This document shows positions 36,121-44,520 of a stretch of 64,000 nt of DNA, one piece after another. Source of the DNA: Chloroflexota bacterium. Lineage in GTDB: Bacteria > Chloroflexota > Anaerolineae > Aggregatilineales > J027. The number at the start of each line of letters is the position of its first letter. Position 1 is the stretch's first letter. Location: contig QMIT01000014.1 of the NCBI GenBank assembly GCA_024434115.1, positions 62,001 through 126,000 on the forward strand, in the 5' to 3' direction. Below the pieces are notes generated by a model. That model was given only the letters and a program-made list of their open reading frames with translations, had not been told where the DNA came from and did not search any database. Made by a program: the position numbers and the translations under genes.

Positions 36121-36154
36121 TAAGTTAGTTAGTTAGATTTCCTTACTTACTTAA
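36121..36154 (-). repeat. tetranucleotide-phased repeats in the operon leader
   Basis: The plus strand reads TTAG three times after TAAG (36121-36136), then CTTA-type repeats (36142-36153). On the mRNA side this is AAGTAAGTAAGG followed by CTAACTAACTAACTTAG, between the transcription start and the ribosome site. It can partly pair with itself. Confidence 0.6.
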
Positions 36155-36156
36155 AA

Positions 36157-36184
36157 AGTATAACCCCCTCCGGAATTTTGTCAA
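36157..36184 (-). promoter_or_regulatory. near-consensus promoter of the amino-sugar operon
   Basis: Minus strand: -35 TTGACA (36184-36179), 16-bp spacer, -10 TATACT (36162-36157). The predicted start near 36150 gives a leader of about 45 bases. Such a strong core implies control by repression, fitting the ROK/LacI-type regulators. Confidence 0.75.
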
Positions 36185-36224
36185 CCATTTCGTGGGAGGA
36201 TTTTTCAAGTTGATTTGAAATTCC

Positions 36225-36242
36225 ATTAGCCACATGGCTAAT
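36225..36242. promoter_or_regulatory. 18-bp palindrome, operator candidate
   Basis: ATTAGCCA-CA-TGGCTAAT, perfect 8-bp arms, about 40 bp upstream of the -35 of the amino-sugar operon and 125 bp before the divergent ABC ATPase gene. Size and symmetry fit a dimeric ROK- or LacI-type site. Confidence 0.5.
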
Positions 36243-36367
36243 CCACGTAGGTCAGCCATAAGTCGGACGAACTTTCAACCACCTGCCCGATGATTGCCCG
36301 GCGTGAATCCCCTAGACTTGCAGTATCACAACATAACCAAACTGGCGGTTAGGACGCTAAATGAACC

Positions 36368-37147
36368 ATGAGTGAAGCATTCATTCGTATCAACAATTTG
36401 GTCAAGAGCTATAACACACCCGCCGGATCGGTGAGTGTCTTAAATGAAATCAACCTCGAAATTCAACGGGGCGAAATGATTGCTCTCGTTGGCCCATCGG
36501 GGAGCGGGAAAACTACCTTCCTCAATATGCTGACCGGGATTGATAAACCTAACAGCGGGCATGTTCAGGTTGATGGGGTCAACATTACGCGCAGCCGCGA
36601 ACGCAAATTGACCAAGTGGCGTGCTAAGAACGTCGGCATCGTATTCCAATTTTTCCAACTGCTCCCTACCCTCTCGGTTGCCAATAATGTGGTTGCCCCG
36701 ATGGATTTTGCCGGGATGTGGAAACCCAATGACCGTCACGACATTGCGCTGCAACTACTAGATCGGCTAGGGATTAAAGAACAAGCCTATAAAACCCCGG
36801 ACATGCTTTCGGGTGGTCAGCAACAGCGGGTAGCGATTGCACGGGCGCTGGCGAATAACCCAGCTTTGATTATTGGCGACGAACCCACCGCCAACCTTGA
36901 CCGTATGAGCGCCGCCAATGTGTTCCATATGTTTCGCCAACTGGCCGAACGCGGCAGCACGGTCATCATCGTGACGCATGACCGCGAATTGGTCAAAAAT
37001 GTGCCGAAGATTCTGGAACTGAGTCACGGGCAAGTTCATGAGACATCCATCGCTGCGATTGCCCGTCACCGTACCGACGAACTCAAGGCTGTGCATACAC
37101 GCACCCAAGAAATGCGGGCACTCAAATTGGCAAAGGCCACGCACTAA
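36368..37147 (+). CDS. ABC transporter ATPase, LolD/MacB type (first of two)
   Basis: A 259-residue ATP-binding subunit. Walker A is GPSGSGKTT, the signature is LSGGQQQR, Walker B is [13 protein letters not shown] and the switch His is in IVTHD. The [10 protein letters not shown] stretch is typical of the LolD/MacB/FtsE group, which works with FtsX-like permeases in lipoprotein transport, peptide export or mechanotransmission. It lacks the C-terminal regulatory domain of MalK-type sugar ATPases, so it is probably not the missing partner of the adjacent sugar permeases. The last 30 residues are a charged extension. No permease gene is beside it. Confidence 0.92.
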   Translation: MSEAFIRINNLVKSYNTPAGSVSVLNEINLEIQRGEMIALVGPSGSGKTTFLNMLTGIDKPNSGHVQVDGVNITRSRERKLTKWRAKNVGIVFQFFQLLPTLSVANNVVAPMDFAGMWKPNDRHDIALQLLDRLGIKEQAYKTPDMLSGGQQQRVAIARALANNPALIIGDEPTANLDRMSAANVFHMFRQLAERGSTVIIVTHDRELVKNVPKILELSHGQVHETSIAAIARHRTDELKAVHTRTQEMRALKLAKATH

Positions 37148-37197
37148 TTTTCCAGACTGACAGAAGCAATCATAAGGCAAGCATAGGAAACAACATC

Positions 37198-37905
37198 ATG
37201 AAACCACTGATTTCATTGGAAGATGTCCGCAAAATCTATAAGACCAAAGCGGGCCAATTGGAAGTCCTTAAGGGTGTAGATTTTCAAGTTGGGGAAGGCG
37301 AGTTCGTCGCGGTGGTTGGGCCATCCGGCAGCGGCAAAAGCACCCTGATTAACATGATTACCGGAATTGACCGCCCCACCAAAGGCGAGGTTTATGTGGC
37401 TGACCAGCGCCTGACCAATCTGGGTGAAAACGCGGTGGCGAAATGGCGCGGCAAAAATGTGGGGGTAGTGTTCCAATTTTTCCAACTGCTACCCACCCTC
37501 ACGGTGCTGGAAAACGTCATGATGCCGATGTATTACACAAACACCTACGGCAGTGAGCGGCGTCAACGAGCGATGGAACTGCTTGAACGGGTGGATTTAC
37601 CGGATGTCGCGCTCAAATATCCCAGTCAGATTTCGGGTGGTCAACAGCAGCGGGCCGCGATTGCACGGGCACTTGCCAATGATCCGAAGGTGTTGGTGGG
37701 GGACGAGCCGACGGGGAATCTCGATACGGTCTCGGCGGGGCTGGTGTTTGGCCTGTTTGAAGAATTGGTCGCCAACGGCACCACGATTGTCATGGTGACA
37801 CATGACCGCGATCTGGCGGGGCAAGTGCCGCATGTGGTTGAGGTGCGGGACGGACGAATCATGAATGCACAGGAAGTTGACCAAAGACTGGTCGCGGGCC
37901 GATAA
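37198..37905 (+). CDS. ABC transporter ATPase, LolD/MacB type (second of two)
   Basis: A 235-residue ATP-binding subunit very similar to the preceding gene product. Walker A is GPSGSGKST, the signature is ISGGQQQR, Walker B is [12 protein letters not shown] and the switch is VTHD. It lies 50 bp downstream in the same direction. The pair looks like a tandem duplication, perhaps forming a heterodimer or serving separate FtsX-type permeases encoded elsewhere. It is followed by the palindromic repeat copy at 37939 and a terminator hairpin at 38006. Confidence 0.92.
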   Translation: MKPLISLEDVRKIYKTKAGQLEVLKGVDFQVGEGEFVAVVGPSGSGKSTLINMITGIDRPTKGEVYVADQRLTNLGENAVAKWRGKNVGVVFQFFQLLPTLTVLENVMMPMYYTNTYGSERRQRAMELLERVDLPDVALKYPSQISGGQQQRAAIARALANDPKVLVGDEPTGNLDTVSAGLVFGLFEELVANGTTIVMVTHDRDLAGQVPHVVEVRDGRIMNAQEVDQRLVAGR

Positions 37906-37938
37906 TTACAATAATTCTCGATAGGGTGGCGATTTGAA

Positions 37939-37969
37939 ACACGGGGCTAAAGCCACCGTGCTGAATCTA
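37939..37969 (+). repeat. 31-nt palindromic dispersed repeat, copy 2
   Basis: Same core as the 19101 copy with one change in the spacer base (AGCC-A-CCGTG) and CTGAATCTA at the end. It starts 34 bases after the stop of the second ABC ATPase. Confidence 0.8.
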
Positions 37970-38005
37970 CAGGCCATCTCAGGAGAATCGCTGTAAGAAA
38001 AATGC

Positions 38006-38038
38006 AAGGAGGGCAAACCGCTGGGTTCTGCCCTTCTT
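38006..38038 (+). terminator. terminator-like hairpin before the kinase gene
   Basis: AAGGAGGGCA and TGCCCTTCTT form a 10-bp stem with one G-U pair and a 13-base loop. It separates the ABC ATPase genes from the signalling genes that start at 38075. Confidence 0.6.
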
Positions 38039-38074
38039 GATAGTGGCCTAACAAACCAGAGGTGTAAAAACAGC

Positions 38075-39088
38075 TTGGATGAATTTATTGGGGATATTTT
38101 GATTGTTGACGATAACACAGCGAATTTGCAGACGTTATCGGCGATTTTGAAAGAACACAAACATAAAGTTCGGGCTGTCACCACCGGGCAGATGGCGTTG
38201 ATTGTGGCCCACACCGCGACCCCCGAACTCATTTTATTGGATGTCAATATGCCGGAAATGAACGGCTATGAGGTCTGTCAACGCTTAAAGGCCGACCCCG
38301 CGCTGCATCATATTCCGGTTGTTTTTATCAGTGCATTGGATGAAACCCTCGACAAAATCGAAGCGTTTCGTGTCGGTGGGGTGGATTACATTACCAAACC
38401 CTTCCAGATTGAAGAAGTGCTGGTGCGTGTCGAAAATCACCTCAAACTCTATCGGTTGTATCAGCAGTCCCAAGAAATGGCAGCCCTTGAAGAACGCCAG
38501 CGCATTGCCCGCGATCTACACGACGCCGTAAATCAGACCCTTTTTTCGGCGAGTATGATGGCGGAAACGCTCCTGCTGACGGCTGATTCCGATCCCGCCA
38601 AGATCAAACCCGGCCTAGAGCGGATTTATCAATTGACACAGGGGGCATTGGCGGAAATGCGAACCCTCTTGTTTGAACTGCGCCCTGATGCCCTGATGAA
38701 TGCGGATTTGGCGACCCTTTTGCCCTATCTGGTGGATTCAGCCATCGCTCGAACGAAGGCTCATGTCGAATTTAGTTTGGACGGGGATGTCGAATTGACA
38801 CCGGAGGCCAAAGTGGTGTTTTATCGCATCGCGCAGGAGGCCCTCAACAATATCGTGAAACATGCCCATGCGTCGGAAATTGCGATTGGCATTTACCAAA
38901 CGGCAACCGAAGTGGTCATGCGAATCGCGGATGATGGGGTGGGGTTTGATACGAGCCAACTGCCCCCCGGTCATTTTGGATTGGGGATTATGCAGGAGCG
39001 GGCGCGGATGATTGGGGCAGAACTTGAAGTTGACACCGCACCTGAGCAGGGCACAACGATTGTGTTACACTGGAAACGCCAGCATTAG
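38075..39088 (+). CDS. receiver-domain hybrid histidine kinase (HisKA_3 type)
   Basis: A 337-residue cytosolic protein. The N-terminal receiver (about 5-122) has acid pair D12-D13, phospho-acceptor D56 in LLDVNMP, and K108. A coiled linker leads to a NarX/DegS-type kinase with H149 in RIARDLHDAVNQ, an N-box around EALNNIVKHAH and glycine boxes DDGVGFD and GLGIMQERA. The receiver placed first suggests input from another kinase. The partner is the NarL-type regulator 22 bp downstream. TTG start with AGAGGTG upstream. Confidence 0.92.
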   Translation: MDEFIGDILIVDDNTANLQTLSAILKEHKHKVRAVTTGQMALIVAHTATPELILLDVNMPEMNGYEVCQRLKADPALHHIPVVFISALDETLDKIEAFRVGGVDYITKPFQIEEVLVRVENHLKLYRLYQQSQEMAALEERQRIARDLHDAVNQTLFSASMMAETLLLTADSDPAKIKPGLERIYQLTQGALAEMRTLLFELRPDALMNADLATLLPYLVDSAIARTKAHVEFSLDGDVELTPEAKVVFYRIAQEALNNIVKHAHASEIAIGIYQTATEVVMRIADDGVGFDTSQLPPGHFGLGIMQERARMIGAELEVDTAPEQGTTIVLHWKRQH

Positions 39089-39110
39089 ATGAATAACTCA
39101 GAGGTAGGTT

Positions 39111-39758
39111 ATGCCAGATAAAACCGTCATTCGGGTGCTGATTGCAGATGACCATAATGTGGTGCGCGAAGGTATTGCCGGGTTTTTGCGGGCGTTTGAC
39201 GATTTCAGCTTGATTGGCGAGGCGTCCAACGGTAAAGAGGCGGTCATGCTGGTGGGGCAATTACAACCGGATGTCGTGCTGATGGATTTGGTTATGCCGC
39301 TGATGGATGGGGTGGCTGCGACACAGGCTATTCGACAATCCTACCCCGCAACGCAGGTGATTATTTTGACCAGTTTTCATGATGAGGACAGCGTGCAAAA
39401 AGGCTTGCAGGCCGGGGCGATTGGATATCTGCTAAAAAACGCCTCGATTCACGATATGGCAAATGCCATCCGCGCCGCGCATCAGGGCAAGGCTACCCTC
39501 GCTCCCGAAGCAGCACAGGCCCTTATCAGCGCCCATACACGTCCGCCCGCTCCAAATTTCAATCTGAAAGACCGCGAACTGGAAGTGCTGGCGTTGATGG
39601 TCAAGGGCATGAATAACCCCGATATTGCCGAGCAGCTTTCGTTGAGCCGCTCGACCATCAAATTTTATGTCAGTTCGATTCTGTCCAAATTGAATGTCGA
39701 AACCCGTACCGAGGCGGTAGCGATTGCAATTGAACAGGGATTGGTATCACGTGAGTAG
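39111..39758 (+). CDS. NarL/FixJ-family response regulator
   Basis: A 215-residue protein with a receiver (about 6-122, acid residues D13-D14, phospho-acceptor D59 in LMDLVMP, K109) and a LuxR-type HTH (about 150-210, DRELEVLALMVKGMNNPDIA). It is the expected output of the HisKA_3 kinase encoded 22 bp upstream, controlling unknown genes. It may also govern the partner-switch pair that follows 108 bp later. Confidence 0.95.
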   Translation: MPDKTVIRVLIADDHNVVREGIAGFLRAFDDFSLIGEASNGKEAVMLVGQLQPDVVLMDLVMPLMDGVAATQAIRQSYPATQVIILTSFHDEDSVQKGLQAGAIGYLLKNASIHDMANAIRAAHQGKATLAPEAAQALISAHTRPPAPNFNLKDRELEVLALMVKGMNNPDIAEQLSLSRSTIKFYVSSILSKLNVETRTEAVAIAIEQGLVSRE

Positions 39759-39866
39759 AAATCAATCTCACCCCGTTCCCCTCTCCGACGCAGCGAGAGT
39801 CCAAATGATGTTTATATAGGTAATTGGGCTATAATTTTCTAAAGGAAGATAGATGGAGTTGGAGTA

Positions 39867-40295
39867 TTGCAGGTGACGGGTAAACGCTCCAGACAATGGC
39901 AGGCTGATTTGACATCACTGGCTGAGATTCGAGCATTTGTTGAAGGATGTGCCAAAATGCTGGGTGCGAACGAAAACCAGACCTCTGACGTCTTATTAGC
40001 GGTCAATGAGGCCGTGACCAATTCGATCTTGCATGGTTATGGTGGTGTCGGGCCGATTCGAATTGAGGTTGATCGTGAAAATGGGCAATTGTCGGTCTGT
40101 GTGGCCGATCAAGCCCCACCCTTTGACCCAACCCATCATGTCACTCCTGACATCAATCGCCCTTTAGATGAATGTGGTTTGGGCGGAATGGGCATTCATA
40201 TGATGCGCACTTTGACGGATGAAATGATTTATCGTGCCCCGGATGAAGGGGGAAACGAGCTAACACTTAAAAAGAATTTGGCAGGGGATGTTTAA
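39867..40295 (+). CDS. RsbW-like anti-sigma/serine kinase (HATPase_c_2)
   Basis: A 142-residue GHKL ATPase domain protein. Residues about 25-135 show the N-box LAVNEAVTNSILHGY, VADQAPPFDP and GGMGIHMMR, as in RsbW/SpoIIAB. Such proteins bind a partner (sigma factor or output protein) and phosphorylate a STAS antagonist. TTG start with GGAG eight bases upstream; a TATAAT sits at 39830-39835. The STAS partner follows 62 bp later, but no PP2C phosphatase is present. Confidence 0.88.
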   Translation: MQVTGKRSRQWQADLTSLAEIRAFVEGCAKMLGANENQTSDVLLAVNEAVTNSILHGYGGVGPIRIEVDRENGQLSVCVADQAPPFDPTHHVTPDINRPLDECGLGGMGIHMMRTLTDEMIYRAPDEGGNELTLKKNLAGDV

Positions 40296-40357
40296 GACTT
40301 TTAAAAGAAAGGAACAAAACCCTAGACTCGTTGCTGGTAGTCAGGGGGGAAATCATT

Positions 40358-40768
40358 ATGGAAATTACGGTAAGTCAAGTATCAGGTCGTGTACCTGTAA
40401 CCATTATTGCGCTGCGTGGGGCATTGGATGGCTCGAATTATGAAGAATTGATCGCTACTGGACGTGCCGCCCATGCCGCTGGAGCCAAAGCGATTCTGCT
40501 GGATATTGCTGAACTCACGTTTATGAGTAGCGCGGGATTGGTGGCTTTGCATAATTTGTATGCCATTTTGAAGGATGAGGTTGAGCCAGACCCTGAAGCG
40601 GGATGGGCCACGCTCAAAACGGTGGGGAATGCAGGGCAGGCAGGTGGTCAGCCTTTTGTAAAATTATTGAATCCACAGTCAGCGGTGATGCGCACTCTGG
40701 AAATTACCGGGATGCACACCTTTTTTGAAGTGCATACAGATCGGGAAGCCGCCCTTCAATCATTTTAA
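40358..40768 (+). CDS. STAS-domain anti-sigma factor antagonist
   Basis: A 136-residue SpoIIAA/RsbV-like protein. The STAS core has LRGALDGSNYEEL and the phosphorylation loop ELTFMSSAGLVAL (Ser). Between strands is an insert of about 25 residues (KDEVEPDPEAGWATLKTVGNAGQ) not seen in the shortest members. Start chosen at ATG 40358, with GGGGGGA seven bases upstream. It forms a partner-switch pair with the preceding RsbW-like kinase. Its end overlaps the convergent S58 peptidase gene by 9 bp. Confidence 0.88.
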   Translation: MEITVSQVSGRVPVTIIALRGALDGSNYEELIATGRAAHAAGAKAILLDIAELTFMSSAGLVALHNLYAILKDEVEPDPEAGWATLKTVGNAGQAGGQPFVKLLNPQSAVMRTLEITGMHTFFEVHTDREAALQSF

Positions 40769-41731
40769 GGACTGCTGAAAATCCGCGCCGATGGGTAAAC
40801 CTGCCAGCGGAGTTGCTATCTGTACCGCCCGACGAATCGCCTGCGCGGTAATTTCGGCTGCATACGCCCCAATCAAACTGACGTTGGCCGGGCCAGCACT
40901 ACCCGTCGCTAGGGCAAAAATGGTGTCGCCATCCATCAGGGTATGAGCGGGATGAACGGCGCGGGCTACGCCATCTTGGGCCATCTGCGCGACCTTGTTG
41001 GTTTCTTCTTTGGTCAATTGGGCATTGGTCGCTACTGCTCCGACGATGGTGTTGGTGCTTGGGGCGAGATTGGCAAGGGTGCGTAGGGCGTTCAAGCTAC
41101 CCGCGAAGGATGTTCCTTCCGGCGGTTGACGTACTCCAGCGAGGATTTGCCCATGCTCGTCCACCACATCGCCGACAGCGTTGACCACCATCAAAGTAGC
41201 AACACGGATGCCATTATCAAGTTCGATGGCGGCTGTGCCAATGCCGGGCTTACAAGCAAATTCTATCCCATACATCCCGCCGACTCTTGCACCTGTACCT
41301 GCTCCAACACACCCCTCAGCTATAGAATCAGCGGTAGCACTAGCGCAGGCGGCATAACCCATCGCGGCATCGGGACGGATGGCCGGATTGCCCACATCGA
41401 GGTCAAAAATAATAGCGGCGGGGACGATGGGGACAACCCCTACGCGGACATCAAAACCGATGCTGTGTTCTTCCAGATAGCGCATGACCCCGGCAGAAGC
41501 ATTGAGTCCATAGGCGCTACCCCCGGCTAATAAAATGGCGTGGACATGCTGGACAAGGTGCATAGGGCGCAAAAGGTCGGTTTCACGAGTACCCGGCGCT
41601 CCACCACGCTGGTCAATGCCGCCGACGGTGTTGGGGGGACACAAAATCACGGTGCAACCAGTAGGCCCGTCCAGATTTTGGGCATGACCCACTCGCAGAC
41701 CTTGAATGGCTGTGAGGGTTTGATTGTCCAC
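40760..41731 (-). CDS. P1/S58 (DmpA/NylC-like) family peptidase
   Basis: A 323-residue N-terminal-nucleophile hydrolase that should autocleave into two chains. The predicted cleavage is between Asn and Thr in STNTIVGAV (about residues 227/228), as in NylC-type members with Thr nucleophile. Other conserved blocks are GGIDQRGGAPGTRETDLL, LLAGGSAYGL and VVNAVGDV. The family includes L-aminopeptidase/D-esterases and nylon-oligomer hydrolases, and its natural substrates are uncertain. GTG start at 41731 with GGGAG eight bases upstream. Confidence 0.9.
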   Translation of the reverse strand: MDNQTLTAIQGLRVGHAQNLDGPTGCTVILCPPNTVGGIDQRGGAPGTRETDLLRPMHLVQHVHAILLAGGSAYGLNASAGVMRYLEEHSIGFDVRVGVVPIVPAAIIFDLDVGNPAIRPDAAMGYAACASATADSIAEGCVGAGTGARVGGMYGIEFACKPGIGTAAIELDNGIRVATLMVVNAVGDVVDEHGQILAGVRQPPEGTSFAGSLNALRTLANLAPSTNTIVGAVATNAQLTKEETNKVAQMAQDGVARAVHPAHTLMDGDTIFALATGSAGPANVSLIGAYAAEITAQAIRRAVQIATPLAGLPIGADFQQSLK

Positions 41732-41754
41732 TGATCTTGCTCCCACCAACAAAC

Positions 41755-41776
41755 AGGGCGCTGGTGTCTGCGCCCT
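41755..41776 (-). terminator. intrinsic terminator of the S1-domain gene
   Basis: AGGGCGC and GCGCCCT stem with an 8-base loop, 12 bases past the stop at 41789 and followed on the minus strand by TGTTTGTT. It lies just upstream of the S58 peptidase start. Confidence 0.8.
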
Positions 41777-41788
41777 TCACTGACAGAC

Positions 41789-42772
41789 CTAGCGCCGTAA
41801 ACTTAAGCCCAAACGACGACCCGGCCCATCAATGTGCAAGATTCTGGCTTTGACGGTTTGGCCTTCACGCACCACATTAAAGGGATGCAAAAAGTGACCC
41901 TCGGCTAGTTCAGAAATATGCACCAACCCTTCGAGGCCATTTTCGATGCAGACAAAGGCACCAAAATCTACTACATGGGTAATGACCCCTTCGACCTCAC
42001 TGCCGACTTGGTAACGTTTTTCGACGGTTTCCCAAGGGTCAGGTTGGAGGCGTTTGACACTGAGGGCGATGCGACCTTCGGTGGGGACAACATCGAGTAC
42101 ATGAACTTTGATGGTTTGTCCACGTTCCAAAATGTCGGCAGGGTGGCCCACGCGACCCCAACTCAGTTCACTGATGTGAATCAACCCTTCGAGGCCACCA
42201 AGATCAACAAATGCTCCAAAATGGCATAAATTGGTGACGATGCCCTGACAGACATCCCCGGTTTTTAGGTTCTGTAACACTTGGTCACGTGCCCCGGCAT
42301 TGGCTTGTGCAGCACGTTCCGAAAGAATCAGGCGGCTTTGTACGCGATCTAATTCAATAATGCGTAAGCGGAGTGTCTTGCCCAAATAACTCATAAGGGC
42401 CTGACGGCGTGTATTGGGGGATTCATGATCTGAAGGGAATTCGACCAACTGACTGGCCGGAACAAAACCGCGTAGGGTTGCCCATTCGACGAGTATACCC
42501 CCCCGGTTGTAGCCAATCGCAGCTAATTCGACCACCGTATCCGAACGAAATACTTGTTCAACTTGTTCCCAATCGGCGGATCCGCCGGAACCACTCCCCT
42601 CTTCATCAAACTTTGAAGCAAAATCATCTTTGGCTGAATACCCTTTACCATTCGTACCGTTTTGAGGTATTCCCCCTATCGCAGTATCAGCCTCAGCCAG
42701 CAACGCCGTCCAATAACTTTCATCTGGCGGCGGAGCGGGGGCCGTATCGTAGCGACGTACCTCCGTAGACAT
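41789..42772 (-). CDS. S1 RNA-binding domain protein
   Basis: A 327-residue cytosolic protein with three S1-type OB domains. The first is divergent (about 75-140, GGILVEWATLRGFVPASQL). The other two are classic (about 165-240, GAFVDLGGLEGLIHISELSW, and about 250-325, GAFVCIENGLEGLVHISELA). It resembles short ribosomal-protein-S1 homologues that help ribosomes bind mRNA. The acidic N-terminal 70 residues are disordered. ATG at 42772 with AAGGAAGG just upstream. It has a consensus promoter and its own terminator. Confidence 0.9.
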   Translation of the reverse strand: MSTEVRRYDTAPAPPPDESYWTALLAEADTAIGGIPQNGTNGKGYSAKDDFASKFDEEGSGSGGSADWEQVEQVFRSDTVVELAAIGYNRGGILVEWATLRGFVPASQLVEFPSDHESPNTRRQALMSYLGKTLRLRIIELDRVQSRLILSERAAQANAGARDQVLQNLKTGDVCQGIVTNLCHFGAFVDLGGLEGLIHISELSWGRVGHPADILERGQTIKVHVLDVVPTEGRIALSVKRLQPDPWETVEKRYQVGSEVEGVITHVVDFGAFVCIENGLEGLVHISELAEGHFLHPFNVVREGQTVKARILHIDGPGRRLGLSLRR

Positions 42773-42861
42773 AAGACCTTCCTTATAACCCAACTCAAAG
42801 CAAATGCGCGTTGCTTATCTCAATCAGACTCCGAATTAGTATGAAATTCCGCAAACTGTGA

Positions 42862-42890
42862 ATTATAGGAGCCACGCATGGCATAGTCAA
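42862..42890 (-). promoter_or_regulatory. consensus promoter of the S1-domain gene
   Basis: Minus strand: -35 TTGACT (42890-42885), 17-bp spacer, -10 TATAAT (42867-42862), about 90 bases upstream of the ATG. It is the best sigma-70 promoter match in the window, fitting a highly expressed translation gene. Confidence 0.85.
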
Positions 42891-42928
42891 CCGTAGTGCA
42901 TTCGTCATGGCCCTCCTCAATAAAACCA

Positions 42929-42949
42929 GAGGCAGAATCACTCTGCCTC
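42929..42949 (-). terminator. intrinsic terminator of the Thr-rich lipoprotein gene
   Basis: GAGGCAGA and TCTGCCTC form a perfect 8-bp stem with a 5-base loop, followed on the minus strand by TGGTTTTATTG, 9 bases past the stop. Confidence 0.88.
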
Positions 42950-42958
42950 ATGAACAGC

Positions 42959-44488
42959 TTATTGCACGACTTGTAGTTGGAAATAGTAGGTGACGGTCAT
43001 ATCCGGCCACACAATTTCCACAGAGAGGATATAGGAACCAGCGGCTACCCCCAGATTAAACAGTACCACGTTATCGCCTACGCGCGTCTCAGAGGCGAGT
43101 GGTTGGAGGGTGTCGCGGCTCAGGTAATTGATCTCAATACTGGTCGGGCGGGAACCCTCGATCCGAATATTGGCAGCGGCATTACGGGCGGCCCGAATCG
43201 AAGTAGCGGTTGACCCGGTAGCGCTGAAGGGTTGTTTGACGCACACCAATTCATTGGAGGCGTTGCGGCGACAATAATCGTACCCGACGGGCTGATAGTT
43301 GCGCCCCGATACTTTTAATGCCGCAGCGGGTGGGGCATCTACCACTGGGGTATTGGTCGGGCTGATACCCAGCGTTGGGGTAGCCGTTGGTGTTGAGGTG
43401 GCAGTTGGAGGAACGGCAGTTGTCGGTGATGGGGATGGTGTCGCCGTATGGGTCGGCGGGGCGACGACTTCCGTCACTTCCTCTGTCGTTATAGCCGTAG
43501 GGACTTCAGTAGCGATCTCGGTGGTTGCTTCAGTGGGTGTGATCGCTTCTTCAGTGGCGGCGGGTGTCGTGGCAACCGGGGTGACAGGTGTGGCCGATTC
43601 AGTAGCTTCTGGGGTGGCGGTAGCGGCTTCTTCGGTGATGGCAGGTTCGGTGGCGACCTCAGTAGGTTCAGCCGTTTCGGTTGGTTCGGCAGTCGGCTCA
43701 ATCGTTTCTTCCGTTGCCACAGGCGTTTCGGTCTCGTCACCGCCACTTGTCCCGGTATCCTCGGTTGCCTCTGGAGTTGCTTCCACTGTAGCGATTTCGG
43801 TACTTTCGGCAGTGGCTTCTGGCGTGGTTTCAACTGTGACTTCGGGTGTCGCTGCCTCAGTTGCCACTTCGGTCGCTTCGGCGGTGATTTCAGGCGTTGC
43901 GGCGGGTGTCACGGCTTCTGTTGGTTCGGGGGTGACATTCCCAGCCACTGCCTGACCCACATCTACCGCAAACACATTGCTGACCGTCGCGCTTGAGCCT
44001 TCAATATCGGCATAATAGGCAGTGACATCTAGCAGATAGCGTCCACTGGGCAGGGCTAGTACAAATTCGGTGCTTTGGGCTGGATCAATCTGCATGGTAA
44101 ACAGCGGGTTTCCGGCGGCATCCGTCTCACGCGACGTAATCACCACCTGATTGGGCAGGGCCACGTCTTCAGGATTAGCAATCGCCACTGTCACCGCTTG
44201 CCCACCTTGTACTGCTAAGGCCGTTGATGGGCTGTCGGCGCTATTGATAAATTCACAGCTAACGTTGTTTTCGCCTTTGGGCCAGCAGGCAACGGTGCGC
44301 AAACCTGCATCACTCTGTTCGCCTGCTTGTAAGCTGAGATTAGGCTGGTTGGGTGCGGAAAAATCTTCGCCACCCCCACAGGCCGCCAGTATAAATGTAA
44401 ACAAAAGAAGGGCTAAGGGTAGCAGGTATTTTCGGTTCATCAAGAATTTTGGCGTCCGATGGGGTTGGATTAAATAAAAAGGCTGCAT
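42959..44488 (-). CDS. Thr/Glu/Pro-rich lipoprotein
   Basis: About 509 residues. The lipobox ILAAC is followed by GGGED, so the protein is surface-anchored. A first globular domain (about 45-180 after the Cys) is beta-rich with two Cys. A stalk of roughly 190 residues follows, made of Thr/Glu/Ala/Pro units such as EATPEVTVETT. A C-terminal domain of about 120 residues has three Cys. The start at 44488 is chosen for AAAGGAG upstream; the ATG at 44440 (MNRKYLLPL) gives a more typical signal length and is possible. Similar in design to the lipoprotein at 103-2001. Confidence 0.82.
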   Translation of the reverse strand: MQPFYLIQPHRTPKFLMNRKYLLPLALLLFTFILAACGGGEDFSAPNQPNLSLQAGEQSDAGLRTVACWPKGENNVSCEFINSADSPSTALAVQGGQAVTVAIANPEDVALPNQVVITSRETDAAGNPLFTMQIDPAQSTEFVLALPSGRYLLDVTAYYADIEGSSATVSNVFAVDVGQAVAGNVTPEPTEAVTPAATPEITAEATEVATEAATPEVTVETTPEATAESTEIATVEATPEATEDTGTSGGDETETPVATEETIEPTAEPTETAEPTEVATEPAITEEAATATPEATESATPVTPVATTPAATEEAITPTEATTEIATEVPTAITTEEVTEVVAPPTHTATPSPSPTTAVPPTATSTPTATPTLGISPTNTPVVDAPPAAALKVSGRNYQPVGYDYCRRNASNELVCVKQPFSATGSTATSIRAARNAAANIRIEGSRPTSIEINYLSRDTLQPLASETRVGDNVVLFNLGVAAGSYILSVEIVWPDMTVTYYFQLQVVQ

Positions 44489-44520
44489 CGGGCGCTTGGC
44501 TCCTTTCTTTTGAAGTGCGT

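Noticed and set aside
36368-37905. The two ABC ATPases as the missing ATPase of the neighbouring sugar transporter
   Set aside because: They are LolD/MacB-type in length and sequence, lack the MalK C-terminal domain, and are transcribed divergently from the operon.
43299-43955. Long open frame rich in Val/Ala/Ser opposite the Thr-rich lipoprotein (similar ones opposite 249-854)
   Set aside because: It is the antisense of repetitive Thr/Glu/Pro codons, which keeps all frames open. It has no ribosome site and only low-complexity sequence.
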